Both the position numbers and the translations under genes were made by a program. Positions 39,996-48,165 of a stretch of 64,000 nucleotides of DNA are shown one piece after another. The stretch's first letter is position 1. Each line of letters opens with the position of its first letter. The notes below the pieces were generated by a model. That model saw only the letters and a program-made list of their open reading frames with translations. It was not told the DNA's origin and ran no database searches. Origin of the DNA: Nocardioides halotolerans DSM 19273 (lineage in GTDB: Bacteria > Actinomycetota > Actinomycetes > Propionibacteriales > Nocardioidaceae); contig NZ_KE383925.1 of assembly GCF_000422805.1 (NCBI RefSeq), forward strand, positions 62,001 through 126,000, read 5' to 3'.

Positions 39996-41420
39996 ATGTC
40001 CACCACCCTCGACGTCCGGGCCGCTGCGCCGGCCGAGGTCGCACCCCGGCCGCGCCGGGTCCCGGTCTGGCTGGCCGTGGTCGCGGCCTCGCTGCCGATG
40101 TTCATGGCCACCCTCGACAACCTCGTGATGACCAGCGCGCTGCCGGTGATCCGGGCCGACCTCGGCTCGTCCGTGAGCCAGCTGTCGTGGTTCATGAACG
40201 CCTACACGCTGGCGTTCGCCACCTTCATGCTGCCCGCCGCCACCCTCGGTGACCGCCTCGGGCGGCGCCGCGTGATGATCGCAGGGCTGAGCGTGTTCAC
40301 CCTCGCCTCGATCGCCTCGGCGCTGAGCACCACCTCGGAGGCGCTCATCGCCGCCCGGGCGGTGCAGGGTCTCGGCGCGGCCGCGATCATGCCGCTGTCG
40401 CTGACCCTGCTCGCCTCGTCGGTGCCCGAGAAGATGCGGGCCGTCGCCATCGGGATCTGGGGCGGCGTCTCCGGTCTCGGTGTCGCGCTCGGTCCGGTGG
40501 TCGGCGGCGCGGTCGTCGAGGGCGTGAGCTGGCAGGCGATCTTCTGGCTCAACGTCCCCGTCGCCCTGGTCGCGCTGCCGCTGCTCCTCGTGGCGGTGCG
40601 CGAGTCGAGGGGGACGTGGCAGCGCCTCGACCCCGTCGGCACGCTGCTGCTCGGCGGCGCGGTCTTCCTCGGCATCTGGGCGATCGTCCACGGCAACGAC
40701 GACGGCTGGGGCTCGGCCGCCGTCCTGCTTCCGCTGGTGGCCTCGGGGCTCCTGGTGCCGGCGTACGTCGGCTGGGCCCGTCGCCGGTCCTACGCGGTGC
40801 TGCCGCTGCGGCTGTTCGGCTCCCGCGGGTTCTCGGTCGCCAACGTCGTCGGCCTGACCTTCACGATCGGCATGTTCGGCACGGTGTTCCTGCTCTCGCA
40901 GTACCTCCAGGTCGTGCAGCACTACAGCCCGCTCGAGGCGGGGATCCGGACCCTCCCGTGGACCGCTGCTCCGATGGTGGTCGCGCCGATCGCCGGCGCG
41001 CTGGCGAGCCGCACCGGCCTGCGGGCGCTGCTGCTCACCGGTCTGACGCTCCAGACCGGTGCGCTGGTGTGGTTCGCCTGGCTGACCGAGCACGGCTCGG
41101 CGTACGGCTCGTTCCTCGTGCCGCTCGCCATGGCCGGCGTCGGCATGGGCCTCACCTTCGCGCCCAGCGCCACGGCGGTGCTGGACGGCCTCCCGGACGG
41201 CGACTTCGCCACCGCGAGCTCGGCGAACTCCACGATCCGCGAGTTCGGCGTCGCGCTGGGCATCGCGCTGCTGACGGCGGTCTTCCTCGGCAACGGCGGC
41301 CAGATCAGCCCGGACGGCTACGACGGCGCGATCGGCCCGGCGCTGCTCACCGGCGCCGCTGCGGTGGCCGTCGCGGTGGTCGCGGCGGTGTTCGCACCCG
41401 GCAGGGCGCGGCGGGGCTGA
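39996..41420 (+). CDS. MFS multidrug exporter, DHA2 (14 TM) type
   Basis: 474 residues, about 14 hydrophobic segments. Motif A-like GDRLGRRRVMIAG, the FMATLDNLVMTSALPVIRADL start typical of EmrB/QacA-like drug:H+ antiporters, and the GLGVALGPVVGGAVVEGVSWQAIFWLNVPV motif C are visible. ATG 39996 follows CGGAG by five bases. It is probably repressed by the divergent TetR protein and extrudes a toxic compound. Hairpins follow the stop. Confidence 0.92.
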   Translation: MSTTLDVRAAAPAEVAPRPRRVPVWLAVVAASLPMFMATLDNLVMTSALPVIRADLGSSVSQLSWFMNAYTLAFATFMLPAATLGDRLGRRRVMIAGLSVFTLASIASALSTTSEALIAARAVQGLGAAAIMPLSLTLLASSVPEKMRAVAIGIWGGVSGLGVALGPVVGGAVVEGVSWQAIFWLNVPVALVALPLLLVAVRESRGTWQRLDPVGTLLLGGAVFLGIWAIVHGNDDGWGSAAVLLPLVASGLLVPAYVGWARRRSYAVLPLRLFGSRGFSVANVVGLTFTIGMFGTVFLLSQYLQVVQHYSPLEAGIRTLPWTAAPMVVAPIAGALASRTGLRALLLTGLTLQTGALVWFAWLTEHGSAYGSFLVPLAMAGVGMGLTFAPSATAVLDGLPDGDFATASSANSTIREFGVALGIALLTAVFLGNGGQISPDGYDGAIGPALLTGAAAVAVAVVAAVFAPGRARRG

Positions 41421-41429
41421 GGCCGAACG

Positions 41430-41471
41430 CAGGACGCGGGTCGGTCGCCCCCACGACTGACCCGCGTCCTG
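41430..41471 (+). terminator. Hairpin terminator of the MFS gene
   Basis: CAGGACGCGGGTC (41430-41442) pairs perfectly with GACCCGCGTCCTG (41459-41471); 13-base stem, 16-base loop, no U-tract. Confidence 0.65.
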
Positions 41472-41483
41472 TCCCCGTGCACT

Positions 41484-41506
41484 GCCCTCGTCTCGGGAAC
41501 GAGGGC
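41484..41506. terminator. Second hairpin between convergent genes
   Basis: GCCCTCGT and ACGAGGGC form a perfect eight-base stem with a seven-base loop. It may serve the minus-strand acc operon. Confidence 0.5.
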
Positions 41507-41570
41507 CTCGTGCGATCCTGCGGGGCCTGCCCCCTGCATGACGATGGCCCACACGGACCATTCTCGGACC

Positions 41571-41587
41571 GTCAGGCATGGCCTGAC
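41571..41587. terminator. Third hairpin, 3' of accE
   Basis: GTCAGGC and GCCTGAC form a perfect seven-base stem with a three-base loop, 22 bases past the accE stop on the minus strand. Confidence 0.5.
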
Positions 41588-41608
41588 TGGGCTATACCGC
41601 TGGGTGCG

Positions 41609-41833
41609 TCAGCGCCCGGGCAGCCCGCTCGAACGCCAGCCGTCCGGCCCGCGGCGCAGCGTCACGCGCACCTTGCGGCGATGGGCCGACCACTCCGGCG
41701 TACGCCGCCGCGGTGGTGGTGCAGCGCTGCCGAGCGCGCCCACGACCGCCACGAGGGCGGCCACCTCCTCGGGGGTGGCGTCGCCCTTGACCACGCGGAG
41801 CAGCGGCCGCTGCTCGGGGGCCTCGTCGCTCAT
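41609..41833 (-). CDS. accE: Acyl-CoA carboxylase epsilon subunit
   Basis: 74 residues. The N-terminal PLLRVVKGDATPEEVAALVAVVGAL is the AccE hallmark (the VVKG and TPEE motif), followed by a basic tail with a Trp (TPEWSAHRRKVR). The small epsilon subunit activates actinobacterial AccA3-AccD complexes. Its ATG overlaps the AccD stop in TGATG, so the two are translationally coupled. Confidence 0.88.
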   Translation of the reverse strand: MSDEAPEQRPLLRVVKGDATPEEVAALVAVVGALGSAAPPPRRRTPEWSAHRRKVRVTLRRGPDGWRSSGLPGR

Positions 41834-43440
41834 CAGAGGGGGATGTTCCCGTGCTTCTTCGGCGGCAGCGTCTCGCGCTTCGACCGGAGCAGGCGCAGCG
41901 CCCGCACCACCTCGACGCGGGTCTCGTGGGGGCTGATCACGGCGTCCACGTAGCCCCGCTCGGCCGCGAGGTAGGGGTTGGCCAGCGCCTGGTCGTAGTC
42001 GTCGATGAGCTGGGCGCGGGTCTCCTCGGGGTTCTCCGCCTCCTTCAGCTCGGAGCGGTAGAGGATGTTCACCGCCCCCTGCGCGCCCATCACCGCGATC
42101 TGCGCGGTCGGCCAGGCGAGGTTGATGTCGGCACCGAGGTGCTTGGAGCCCATGACGTCGTAGGCGCCGCCGTAGGCCTTGCGGGTGATCACCGTGACCA
42201 GCGGGACGGTGGCCTCGGCGTAGGCGTAGATCAGCTTGGCGCCGCGGCGGATGATGCCGTTCCACTCCTGGTCGGTGCCGGGCAGGAAGCCCGGGACGTC
42301 GACGAAGGTCAGCACCGGGATGTTGAAGGCGTCGCAGAACCGCACGAAGCGGGCGGCCTTCTCGGAGGCGTCGATGTCGAGGGTGCCGGCGAACTGCATC
42401 GGCTGGTTGGCCACCACGCCCACGGAGTGGCCCTCGACCCGGCCGAAGCCGACGACGATGTTGGGCGCGAAGAGCTCCTGTACCTCGAGGAACTCCTCGT
42501 CGTCGACCACCGCCCGGATGACGTCGTGCATGTCGTAAGGCTGGTTGGGCGAGTCGGGGATGAGGGTGTCGAGCGAGCGGTCGAGGTCGGTGAAGCTCGT
42601 GTCCGCCTCCTCGTCGTACGACGGCACCTCGTCGAGGTTGTTCTGCGGCAGGTAGGAGAGCAGCGCCTTGGTGTACTCCAGCGCGTCGTCCTCGTCGGAG
42701 CCCATGTAGTGGGCGTTGCCCGACTTGGTGTTGTGGGTGCGCGCGCCGCCGAGCTCCTCCATCGTGACGTCCTCGCCGGTGACCGTCTTGATGACGTCGG
42801 GACCGGTGATGAACATGTTGGAGGTGCCGTCGACCATGATCGTGAAGTCGGTGACGGCGGGGGAGTAGACGTGGCCGCCCGCGCAGGAGCCCATGATCAG
42901 GCTGATCTGCGGGATCACCCCGCTGGCGTGCACGTTGCGGCGGAAGATCTCGCCGTACAGACCCAGCGAGACGACGCCCTCCTGGATGCGCGCGCCGGCG
43001 CCCTCGTTGATGCCGATGATCGGGCAGCCGGTCTTGATGGCGAGGTCCATCACCTTGGTGATCTTCTCGCCGTAGACCTCGCCGAGGGAGCCGCCGAAGA
43101 TCGTGAAGTCCTGGGAGAACACGCAGACCTGCCGACCGTCGATGGTGCCGTAGCCGGTGACGACGCCGTCGCCGTACGGGCGGCGCTTCTCGAGGCCGAA
43201 CGCCGTCGAGCGGTGCCGGGCCAGCTCGTCGAGCTCGACGAACGAGCCCTCGTCGAAGAGGATCTCGATCCGCTCGCGGGCGGTCTTGCGGCCCTTGGCG
43301 TGCTGCTTCTCGATCGCCTTCGCGGAGCCGGCGTGCACCGCCTCGTCGAGGCGGCGGTCGAGGTCCTCCAGCTTGCCCGCCGTGGTGTGGGTGTCGATGT
43401 CCTGCGGGACGTCCGTGCCTTCGCCGGGGTGCGCGCTCAC
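41833..43440 (-). CDS. accD: Acyl-CoA (propionyl/acetyl) carboxylase carboxyltransferase subunit
   Basis: 535 residues. Crotonase-fold carboxyltransferase: KGRKTARERIEILFDEGSF, GYGTIDGRQVCVFSQDFTIFGGSLGEVYGEKI, GINEGAGARIQEGVVSLG and MGSCAGGHVYSP in the N-half; FVDVPGFLPGTDQEWNGIIRRGAKL and VITRKAYGGAYDVMGSK in the C-half. It moves the carboxyl group from biotin on AccA3 to an acyl-CoA. By neighbourhood (accE, birA, PH protein, purK/purE) it is closest to AccD5. GTG 43440 follows TAACCT by seven bases. Confidence 0.95.
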   Translation of the reverse strand: MSAHPGEGTDVPQDIDTHTTAGKLEDLDRRLDEAVHAGSAKAIEKQHAKGRKTARERIEILFDEGSFVELDELARHRSTAFGLEKRRPYGDGVVTGYGTIDGRQVCVFSQDFTIFGGSLGEVYGEKITKVMDLAIKTGCPIIGINEGAGARIQEGVVSLGLYGEIFRRNVHASGVIPQISLIMGSCAGGHVYSPAVTDFTIMVDGTSNMFITGPDVIKTVTGEDVTMEELGGARTHNTKSGNAHYMGSDEDDALEYTKALLSYLPQNNLDEVPSYDEEADTSFTDLDRSLDTLIPDSPNQPYDMHDVIRAVVDDEEFLEVQELFAPNIVVGFGRVEGHSVGVVANQPMQFAGTLDIDASEKAARFVRFCDAFNIPVLTFVDVPGFLPGTDQEWNGIIRRGAKLIYAYAEATVPLVTVITRKAYGGAYDVMGSKHLGADINLAWPTAQIAVMGAQGAVNILYRSELKEAENPEETRAQLIDDYDQALANPYLAAERGYVDAVISPHETRVEVVRALRLLRSKRETLPPKKHGNIPL

Positions 43441-43447
43441 CCGTGAG

Positions 43448-43453
43448 AGGTTA
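43448..43453 (-). promoter_or_regulatory. -10 element of accD
   Basis: TAACCT on the minus strand, seven bases before GTG 43440; only 19 bases separate the accD and birA starts. Confidence 0.5.
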
Positions 43454-43459
43454 GTGGTC

Positions 43460-44269
43460 GTGACCACCGACCCCGCCGGGCGCCCACCACTCGACGCAGC
43501 ACGGCTCGCCGCGGCCGACCCCGACCTGCTGCCCGGCCTCACCGTCGAGGTCGTCGACGAGGCGGCGTCGACCAACGCGCTCGTCCTCGACCGCGCCCGC
43601 TCGGGCGCCGCCGAGGGGCTTGTGGTCGTCGCCGAGCACCAGACGGCCGGCCGCGGCCGTCTCGACCGCACGTGGGAGACGCCGGCACGGTCGGCGCTCA
43701 CGTTCTCGCTCCTGCTGCGGCCGAGCGCGCCGCTCCGGTCGTGGCCGTGGCTGCCGCTGCTGGCCGGGTACGCCGTCGACAAGGCGCTCAAGGCGGAGGG
43801 CTTCGAGGCCTCGGTGAAGTGGCCCAACGACGTGCTCATCGGCGACCGGAAGGTGGCCGGCATCCTGCTCGAGCAGGTGGAGACCGATGCGGGTCCGGCG
43901 GCGGTTGTCGGCGTCGGGCTCAACGTCGGCATGACCGCCGAGGAGCTGCCGGTGCCGGAGGCGACGTCGCTGGCTGTCGCCGGCGACGTCCCCGACCGGA
44001 CCGCGCTGCTGGTCTCGGTGCTGGCGTCGCTCTGGGAGTCCTACACCGCGTGGCAGGTGGGTGGCGACCTCGCGGGGATGCGGCTCGCGGAGTCGTACGC
44101 CGCGGCGTGCGCCACGCTGGGGCGGCAGGTCCGTGTCGACCTGCCGTCGGGCGACGTGCTCACCGGCACGGCGACCGGCATCGACCCGAGCGGGCGGCTG
44201 CTGGTCGACCACGACGGCGAGAGCACCGCGGTGAGCGCGGGCGACGTCGTGCACGTCCGCAGCGAGTAG
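43460..44269 (+). CDS. birA: Biotin--[acetyl-CoA-carboxylase] ligase
   Basis: 269 residues. Catalytic motifs: VVAEHQTAGRGRLDRTWETP (biotinyl-AMP loop), KWPNDVLIGDRKVAGILLEQ and VGVGLNVG. There is no N-terminal winged helix, so it is a ligase without repressor function. It biotinylates AccA3 and pyruvate carboxylase. It is divergent from accD by 19 bases, as in mycobacteria (Rv3279c/Rv3280). Confidence 0.94.
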   Translation: MTTDPAGRPPLDAARLAAADPDLLPGLTVEVVDEAASTNALVLDRARSGAAEGLVVVAEHQTAGRGRLDRTWETPARSALTFSLLLRPSAPLRSWPWLPLLAGYAVDKALKAEGFEASVKWPNDVLIGDRKVAGILLEQVETDAGPAAVVGVGLNVGMTAEELPVPEATSLAVAGDVPDRTALLVSVLASLWESYTAWQVGGDLAGMRLAESYAAACATLGRQVRVDLPSGDVLTGTATGIDPSGRLLVDHDGESTAVSAGDVVHVRSE

Positions 44270-44294
44270 GCGGCGTACGAGGTCGGATCGGTGA

Positions 44295-44300
44295 CATGAT
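44295..44300 (+). promoter_or_regulatory. -10 element of the 44307 PH-domain gene
   Basis: CATGAT ends six bases before GTG 44307. Confidence 0.4.
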
Positions 44301-44306
44301 CCGTCC

Positions 44307-44810
44307 GTGGCCATCTCCAAGAACCTGCTGAACGAGGGCGAGTCGATCGTCGTCGACACCCGCACGCACCCCAAGGCGCTGCTGCTGCCGATCCTCGCGC
44401 TGGTCGTCCTCCTGGCGATCGGCGTGGCCGTGCAGAAGTCCGTCGACCAGAGCGTCGCGACCAAGGTCGTGTGGGCGGTCGTCGCCGTGGGCGTCCTCTG
44501 GTTCTTCGTCCGGCCGCTGCTCATCTGGCTGACCGCGACGTACACGATTACGACCCGCCGCCTCATCACCCGGCACGGCGTGATCACCCGCCGGGGCCAC
44601 GACATCCCGCTCACCCGGATCAGCGACGTGGCCTACGAGAAGGACCTCATCGACCGGTTGCTGGGCTGCGGGACGCTGGTGATCAGCGACGCCAGCACGC
44701 ACGGCCAGGTCGCGCTCCCCGACATCCCGCGGGTCGAGGACGCCCAGCGCAAGCTCAACGACCTCCTGCACGACCTGCACTCCGAAGACCGCCGCGACGA
44801 AGGTGTCTGA
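44307..44810 (+). CDS. PH-domain membrane protein (Rv3278c-like)
   Basis: 167 residues. Two transmembrane helices (about 27-46 and 52-75) followed by one bPH_2 domain (YTITTRRLITRHGVITRRGHDIPLTRISDVAYEKDLIDRLLGCGTLVISDAS). Same position next to birA as Rv3278c in mycobacteria. Its last eight bases overlap the cyclase gene, so the two are co-translated; a link between envelope sensing and cAMP is conceivable but unproven. Confidence 0.85.
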   Translation: MAISKNLLNEGESIVVDTRTHPKALLLPILALVVLLAIGVAVQKSVDQSVATKVVWAVVAVGVLWFFVRPLLIWLTATYTITTRRLITRHGVITRRGHDIPLTRISDVAYEKDLIDRLLGCGTLVISDASTHGQVALPDIPRVEDAQRKLNDLLHDLHSEDRRDEGV

Positions 44811-45813
44811 CCGCCAAGGCGCAGACGAACCCGAGGCCACCGGCGACCTCGAGCAGCACATCCTCGGCGAGGAGCGCGTCTACAACGCCGCCCAGCTCGC
44901 CGCCGACACCGGCGTCGACCTCGAGAAGGCCCGGCGGCTGTGGCGAGCGCTCGGCTTCCCCGAGCACGGCGGCGCGACGGCGTTCACCCGCTCCGACGCC
45001 CAGGCGCTCTCGACGCTCGTCGGTCTCGTCGACTCCGGGCTGATCGACTTCGACCTCGCCGTCCACCTCACCCGCGCCGTCGGCCAGACCATGGCGCGCC
45101 TCTCGGACTGGGAGGTCTCCGCACTGCTGACCCGGGTGCTCGAGCTGGCGCGCGAGCAGTCGGGCGACTCCGACAGCGGTGCGGGCGACCAGCTCGCCAT
45201 CGGCCTGCGGATGATCGACGAGTTCTCCGAGCCCTTCGAGAAGCTGCTGCTCTACGTCTGGCGCCGCCACCTCGCCGCCGCCGTCGCCCGCATCGAGGCC
45301 CTCGGCGCCCGTGAGGAGGACCTGCACACCACGCGGCTCACCGTCGGCTTCGCCGACATCGTGCAGTTCACCGCCCTCTCCAACGAGCTGTCCGAGGAGC
45401 GCATCGGCGACCTCGTCGAGCTCTTCGAGGCCCGCTGCGCCGACGTCGTCGCCTCCCGCCGCGGCCGGGTCATCAAGTCGATCGGCGACTCGGTGCTGTT
45501 CGTCCACGAGGACCCGATCGCCGCCTACGAGATCGCCGAGGGCGTCATCGCCGTCATCGGCCGCGACTCGCGCATGCCCGACGTCCGGGTCGGTCTCGCC
45601 TCCGGACTCGTCGTCCTCCGCCTCGGCGACGTCTTCGGCCCCCCGGTCAACATGGCCGCCCGCCTCACTGCCGTCGCCCGCCGCAACCGCGTCATCGTCG
45701 ACGCCGCCACCGCCGGCATGCTGCCGGAGGACCAGTTCGAGACCCGTCGCCTGCCCGCCCGCCCGGTCCGCGGCTTCGGCCTCGTCGAGCCGGTCGCCGT
45801 ACGCCGCAACTAG
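44803..45813 (+). CDS. Class III adenylate cyclase with N-terminal regulatory domain
   Basis: 336 residues. The C-terminal cyclase domain carries both metal-binding Asp residues, Asp185 in VGFADIVQFT and Asp229 in KSIGDSVLFV. Asn283 and Arg287 in NMAARL stabilise the transition state. The N-terminal 170 residues (YNAAQLAADTGVDLEKARRLWRALGF, followed by helices) match the autoinhibitory region of mycobacterial Rv1264/Rv2212-type enzymes. No transmembrane segment. It makes cAMP. A long repeat block follows the stop. Confidence 0.9.
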   Translation: MSDRQGADEPEATGDLEQHILGEERVYNAAQLAADTGVDLEKARRLWRALGFPEHGGATAFTRSDAQALSTLVGLVDSGLIDFDLAVHLTRAVGQTMARLSDWEVSALLTRVLELAREQSGDSDSGAGDQLAIGLRMIDEFSEPFEKLLLYVWRRHLAAAVARIEALGAREEDLHTTRLTVGFADIVQFTALSNELSEERIGDLVELFEARCADVVASRRGRVIKSIGDSVLFVHEDPIAAYEIAEGVIAVIGRDSRMPDVRVGLASGLVVLRLGDVFGPPVNMAARLTAVARRNRVIVDAATAGMLPEDQFETRRLPARPVRGFGLVEPVAVRRN

Positions 45814-46245
45814 CCAGGGACCTGGGCGCCGGCCGACCACGACGGCACGCACCGTTGGTTGAGGAAGGCGCGCTAGCGCCTGTCTCGAAACCCCCGCAGC
45901 GTTGGTACCTGCTGGATCGGGCTCGGTTGCCTCCCAGCCCCGGCGTGCGAGGTTTCGAGACGGTCGCTGCGCGACCTCCTCAACCAGCGGTGGTCCGGTG
46001 GGTGCCTTCGCTGCGGTGGCTTCGAGGCTCGTCGCTAGCGCTCCTCGCACCTCAGCCACCGTGGGGCGGCGCGTCGTACGGTGGCTGAGGTGCGAAGGCG
46101 TTCTGCGCCTGAGCCTCGAAGCCAGGTGACCTGGGCGCCGGAGCCGACCACCACCAGGTGCCTCGCGGCGGTGGCTTCGAGGCTCGTCGCCAGGGCTCCT
46201 CGCACCTCAGCCACCGTGGGGCGCGTCGTACCGCGGGCGAGTGCC
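45814..46245. repeat. Intergenic block of alternating palindromic repeats (no gene)
   Basis: Family A (ends GGTTGAGG / TCTCGAAACC): copies at 45855-45892 and, inverted, 45951-45986. Family B (ends GGTGGCT / AGCCACC with an internal GAGGTGCGAGG/TTCGAGG core): 46015-46060, inverted 46080-46124, and 46170-46215. Each unit contains its own hairpin. The pattern is that of REP/BIME-type elements between convergent genes. Confidence 0.8.
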
Positions 46246-46977
46246 TCAGGTCCGGTGGCGCACCCACACGTTGGGCTCGACGTAGGTCGCGGTGCCGTGC
46301 TCGGTGTCGCACCAGACCGGGGCCAGGGCCTTCGGCACGACGACCGGGCCGGTCTGGTCGAAGGGCAGGCCGGTCCAGGAGCGCCACTCGTCGAGGGTGC
46401 CGGGGATGCACATCGACCGGGGGGCGACGCGGTCGATGCGGCCGCCGGCGCGCACGTGGACGCGGAGCCAGGGGTCGAGCGGGAGGCCGTCGTCGCGGAC
46501 GGCGAAGGCGTGCTGCGACATCGGCTGGTGCGGGTCGGTCTTGCCGCTGGGCCGGACCGGCGCGACCAGCTCGGCGAAGCCGTGGCGGGCGGCGTTGTCG
46601 CGCATCGCGACCAGCAGCTGCGCCGAGAGCCCGGTGCCCTGGCGGTCGGGGCGGACGGCGATCTCGACCGCCGAGATCGCATCGGGGCGGTCGCCGTGGA
46701 TGCTGGTCAGCAGGCCGTTGCGGATCACGAAGTCCCAGCCGTTGTCAGGGAGGTCGTCGCCGTCGAGCACGAACGGGATGGAGTACGCCGTGCCGACCAC
46801 CTCGCCCGTCTCGTCGCGGCCCACGAGGACGTAGTCGGCGAACCGGGCCTCGACGTTGCCGTAGAACAGCCCGCCGATCGGGTCGTGCCGCATGAACTCC
46901 GGCCAGGAGTTCGGCATCTCCCACATCGCACCGGCCAGGGCGGGGTCGTCGGCAAGGACCGAGATCGTCAGCTCCAC
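46246..46977 (-). CDS. GNAT-like N-acetyltransferase
   Basis: 243 residues. The acetyl-CoA motif A is AVEIAVRPDRQGTGLSAQLLVAM (about 113-135), with a preceding GEVVGTAYSIPFVLDG strand pair. The C-terminal 80 residues (DPWLRVHVRAGGRIDRVAPRSM...) form an extra domain seen in a group of long actinobacterial GNATs. Substrate unknown. GTG 46977 is served by a -10 element shared in palindromic form with divergent purK. Confidence 0.72.
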   Translation of the reverse strand: MELTISVLADDPALAGAMWEMPNSWPEFMRHDPIGGLFYGNVEARFADYVLVGRDETGEVVGTAYSIPFVLDGDDLPDNGWDFVIRNGLLTSIHGDRPDAISAVEIAVRPDRQGTGLSAQLLVAMRDNAARHGFAELVAPVRPSGKTDPHQPMSQHAFAVRDDGLPLDPWLRVHVRAGGRIDRVAPRSMCIPGTLDEWRSWTGLPFDQTGPVVVPKALAPVWCDTEHGTATYVEPNVWVRHRT

Positions 46978-46985
46978 GAGGTGAC

Positions 46986-46995
46986 ACCCTAGGGT
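46986..46995. promoter_or_regulatory. Symmetric bidirectional -10 element
   Basis: The perfect palindrome ACCCTAGGGT gives TAGGGT on both strands: plus (46990-46995), six bases before GTG 47002, and minus (46991-46986), eight bases before GTG 46977. Confidence 0.6.
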
Positions 46996-47001
46996 TGACC
47001 C

Positions 47002-48162
47002 GTGCCCGAGCTCGCGCCCACCGTCGCCGTCGTCGGAGGCGGGCAGCTCGCGCGGATGATGGCGGAGCCGGCCGCGGCGATGGGGATCCCGCTGCGGCTG
47101 CTCGCGGAGGCCGAGGGGGTCTCGGCGGCGCAGGTCATCCCCGACACCATCGTCGGCGACTACCGTGAGCTCGAGCTGCTGCGGAAGGTCACGAGCGGTG
47201 CACAGGTCGTCACGTTCGACCACGAGCACGTCCCGACCGAGCACCTCCACGCGCTCGAGGACGCGGGCGTCGCCGTGCGGCCCGGCCCGGAGGCGCTGGT
47301 GCACGCGCAGGACAAGGCCGTGATGCGGGAGCGGCTGACCGCGCTCGGGCTGCCCTGCCCGCGGCACGCCGTGGTCAGCACCCGCGAGGAGGTCGAGGCG
47401 TTCGGGCTGCCCTGCGTGCTCAAGACGACGCGCGGCGGGTACGACGGCCGCGGCGTCTGGGTCGTGCACGAGCTCGAGACCGCGGACGAGGTGTTCCGGG
47501 CGGCGGGGGAGTCCGGCGTGGCGGTGCTCGCCGAGGAGCTGGTCGACTTCCGGCGCGAGCTGGCCGCGCTGGTGGCGCGGTCACCGAGCGGGCAGGCGGC
47601 GGCGTACCCCGTCGTCGCGAGCACCCAGCTCGACGGCATCTGCCACGAGGTCGTCGCGCCCGCGCCCGACCTCGCGACCGACCTCGCGACCCACGCGCAG
47701 CACATCGCGCTCACGATCGCCAAGGAGCTCGACGTCGTCGGGATCCTCGCGGTCGAGCTGTTCGAGACCCGCGACGGGCGGGTGCTCGTCAACGAGCTCG
47801 CGATGCGGCCCCACAACACCGGCCACTGGAGTCAGGACGGCGCGGTGACCAGCCAGTTCGAGAACCACCTGCGCGCCGTCCTCGACCTGCCGCTCGGCTC
47901 GCCCGCGCCGCGGGAGGCCTGGACGGTGATGGTCAACATCCTCGGCGGTCCCGACAGCCAGGTCGGCCGGCTCCACGACGGCTACCCGCACGCGCTCGCG
48001 CGCGACCCGCGGCTCCGCGTGCACCTCTACGGCAAGGAGCTGCGAGCGGGCCGCAAGGTCGGGCACGTCAACGCGTACGGCGACGACCTCGACGACTGCC
48101 TGGAGCGCGCGCGGCACGCCGCTGCGTGGTTCCGCGGCGACCTCGGCGACGAAAGCGAGTGA
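47002..48162 (+). CDS. purK: N5-carboxyaminoimidazole ribonucleotide synthase
   Basis: 386 residues, ATP-grasp. VVGGGQLARMM at the N-terminus, HEHVP, PCVLKTTRGGYDGRGVWVV (ATP loop) and NELAMRPHNTGHWSQDGAVTSQFE near 273-296 are PurK motifs. It carboxylates AIR to N5-CAIR with ATP and bicarbonate in purine synthesis. The mRNA is leaderless from GTG 47002. purE follows after three bases. Confidence 0.95.
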   Translation: MPELAPTVAVVGGGQLARMMAEPAAAMGIPLRLLAEAEGVSAAQVIPDTIVGDYRELELLRKVTSGAQVVTFDHEHVPTEHLHALEDAGVAVRPGPEALVHAQDKAVMRERLTALGLPCPRHAVVSTREEVEAFGLPCVLKTTRGGYDGRGVWVVHELETADEVFRAAGESGVAVLAEELVDFRRELAALVARSPSGQAAAYPVVASTQLDGICHEVVAPAPDLATDLATHAQHIALTIAKELDVVGILAVELFETRDGRVLVNELAMRPHNTGHWSQDGAVTSQFENHLRAVLDLPLGSPAPREAWTVMVNILGGPDSQVGRLHDGYPHALARDPRLRVHLYGKELRAGRKVGHVNAYGDDLDDCLERARHAAAWFRGDLGDESE

Positions 48163-48165
48163 CGG

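Noticed and set aside
45855..46129. Short frames inside the palindromic repeats
   Set aside because: Repeat-derived frames present in both orientations; not protein-like.
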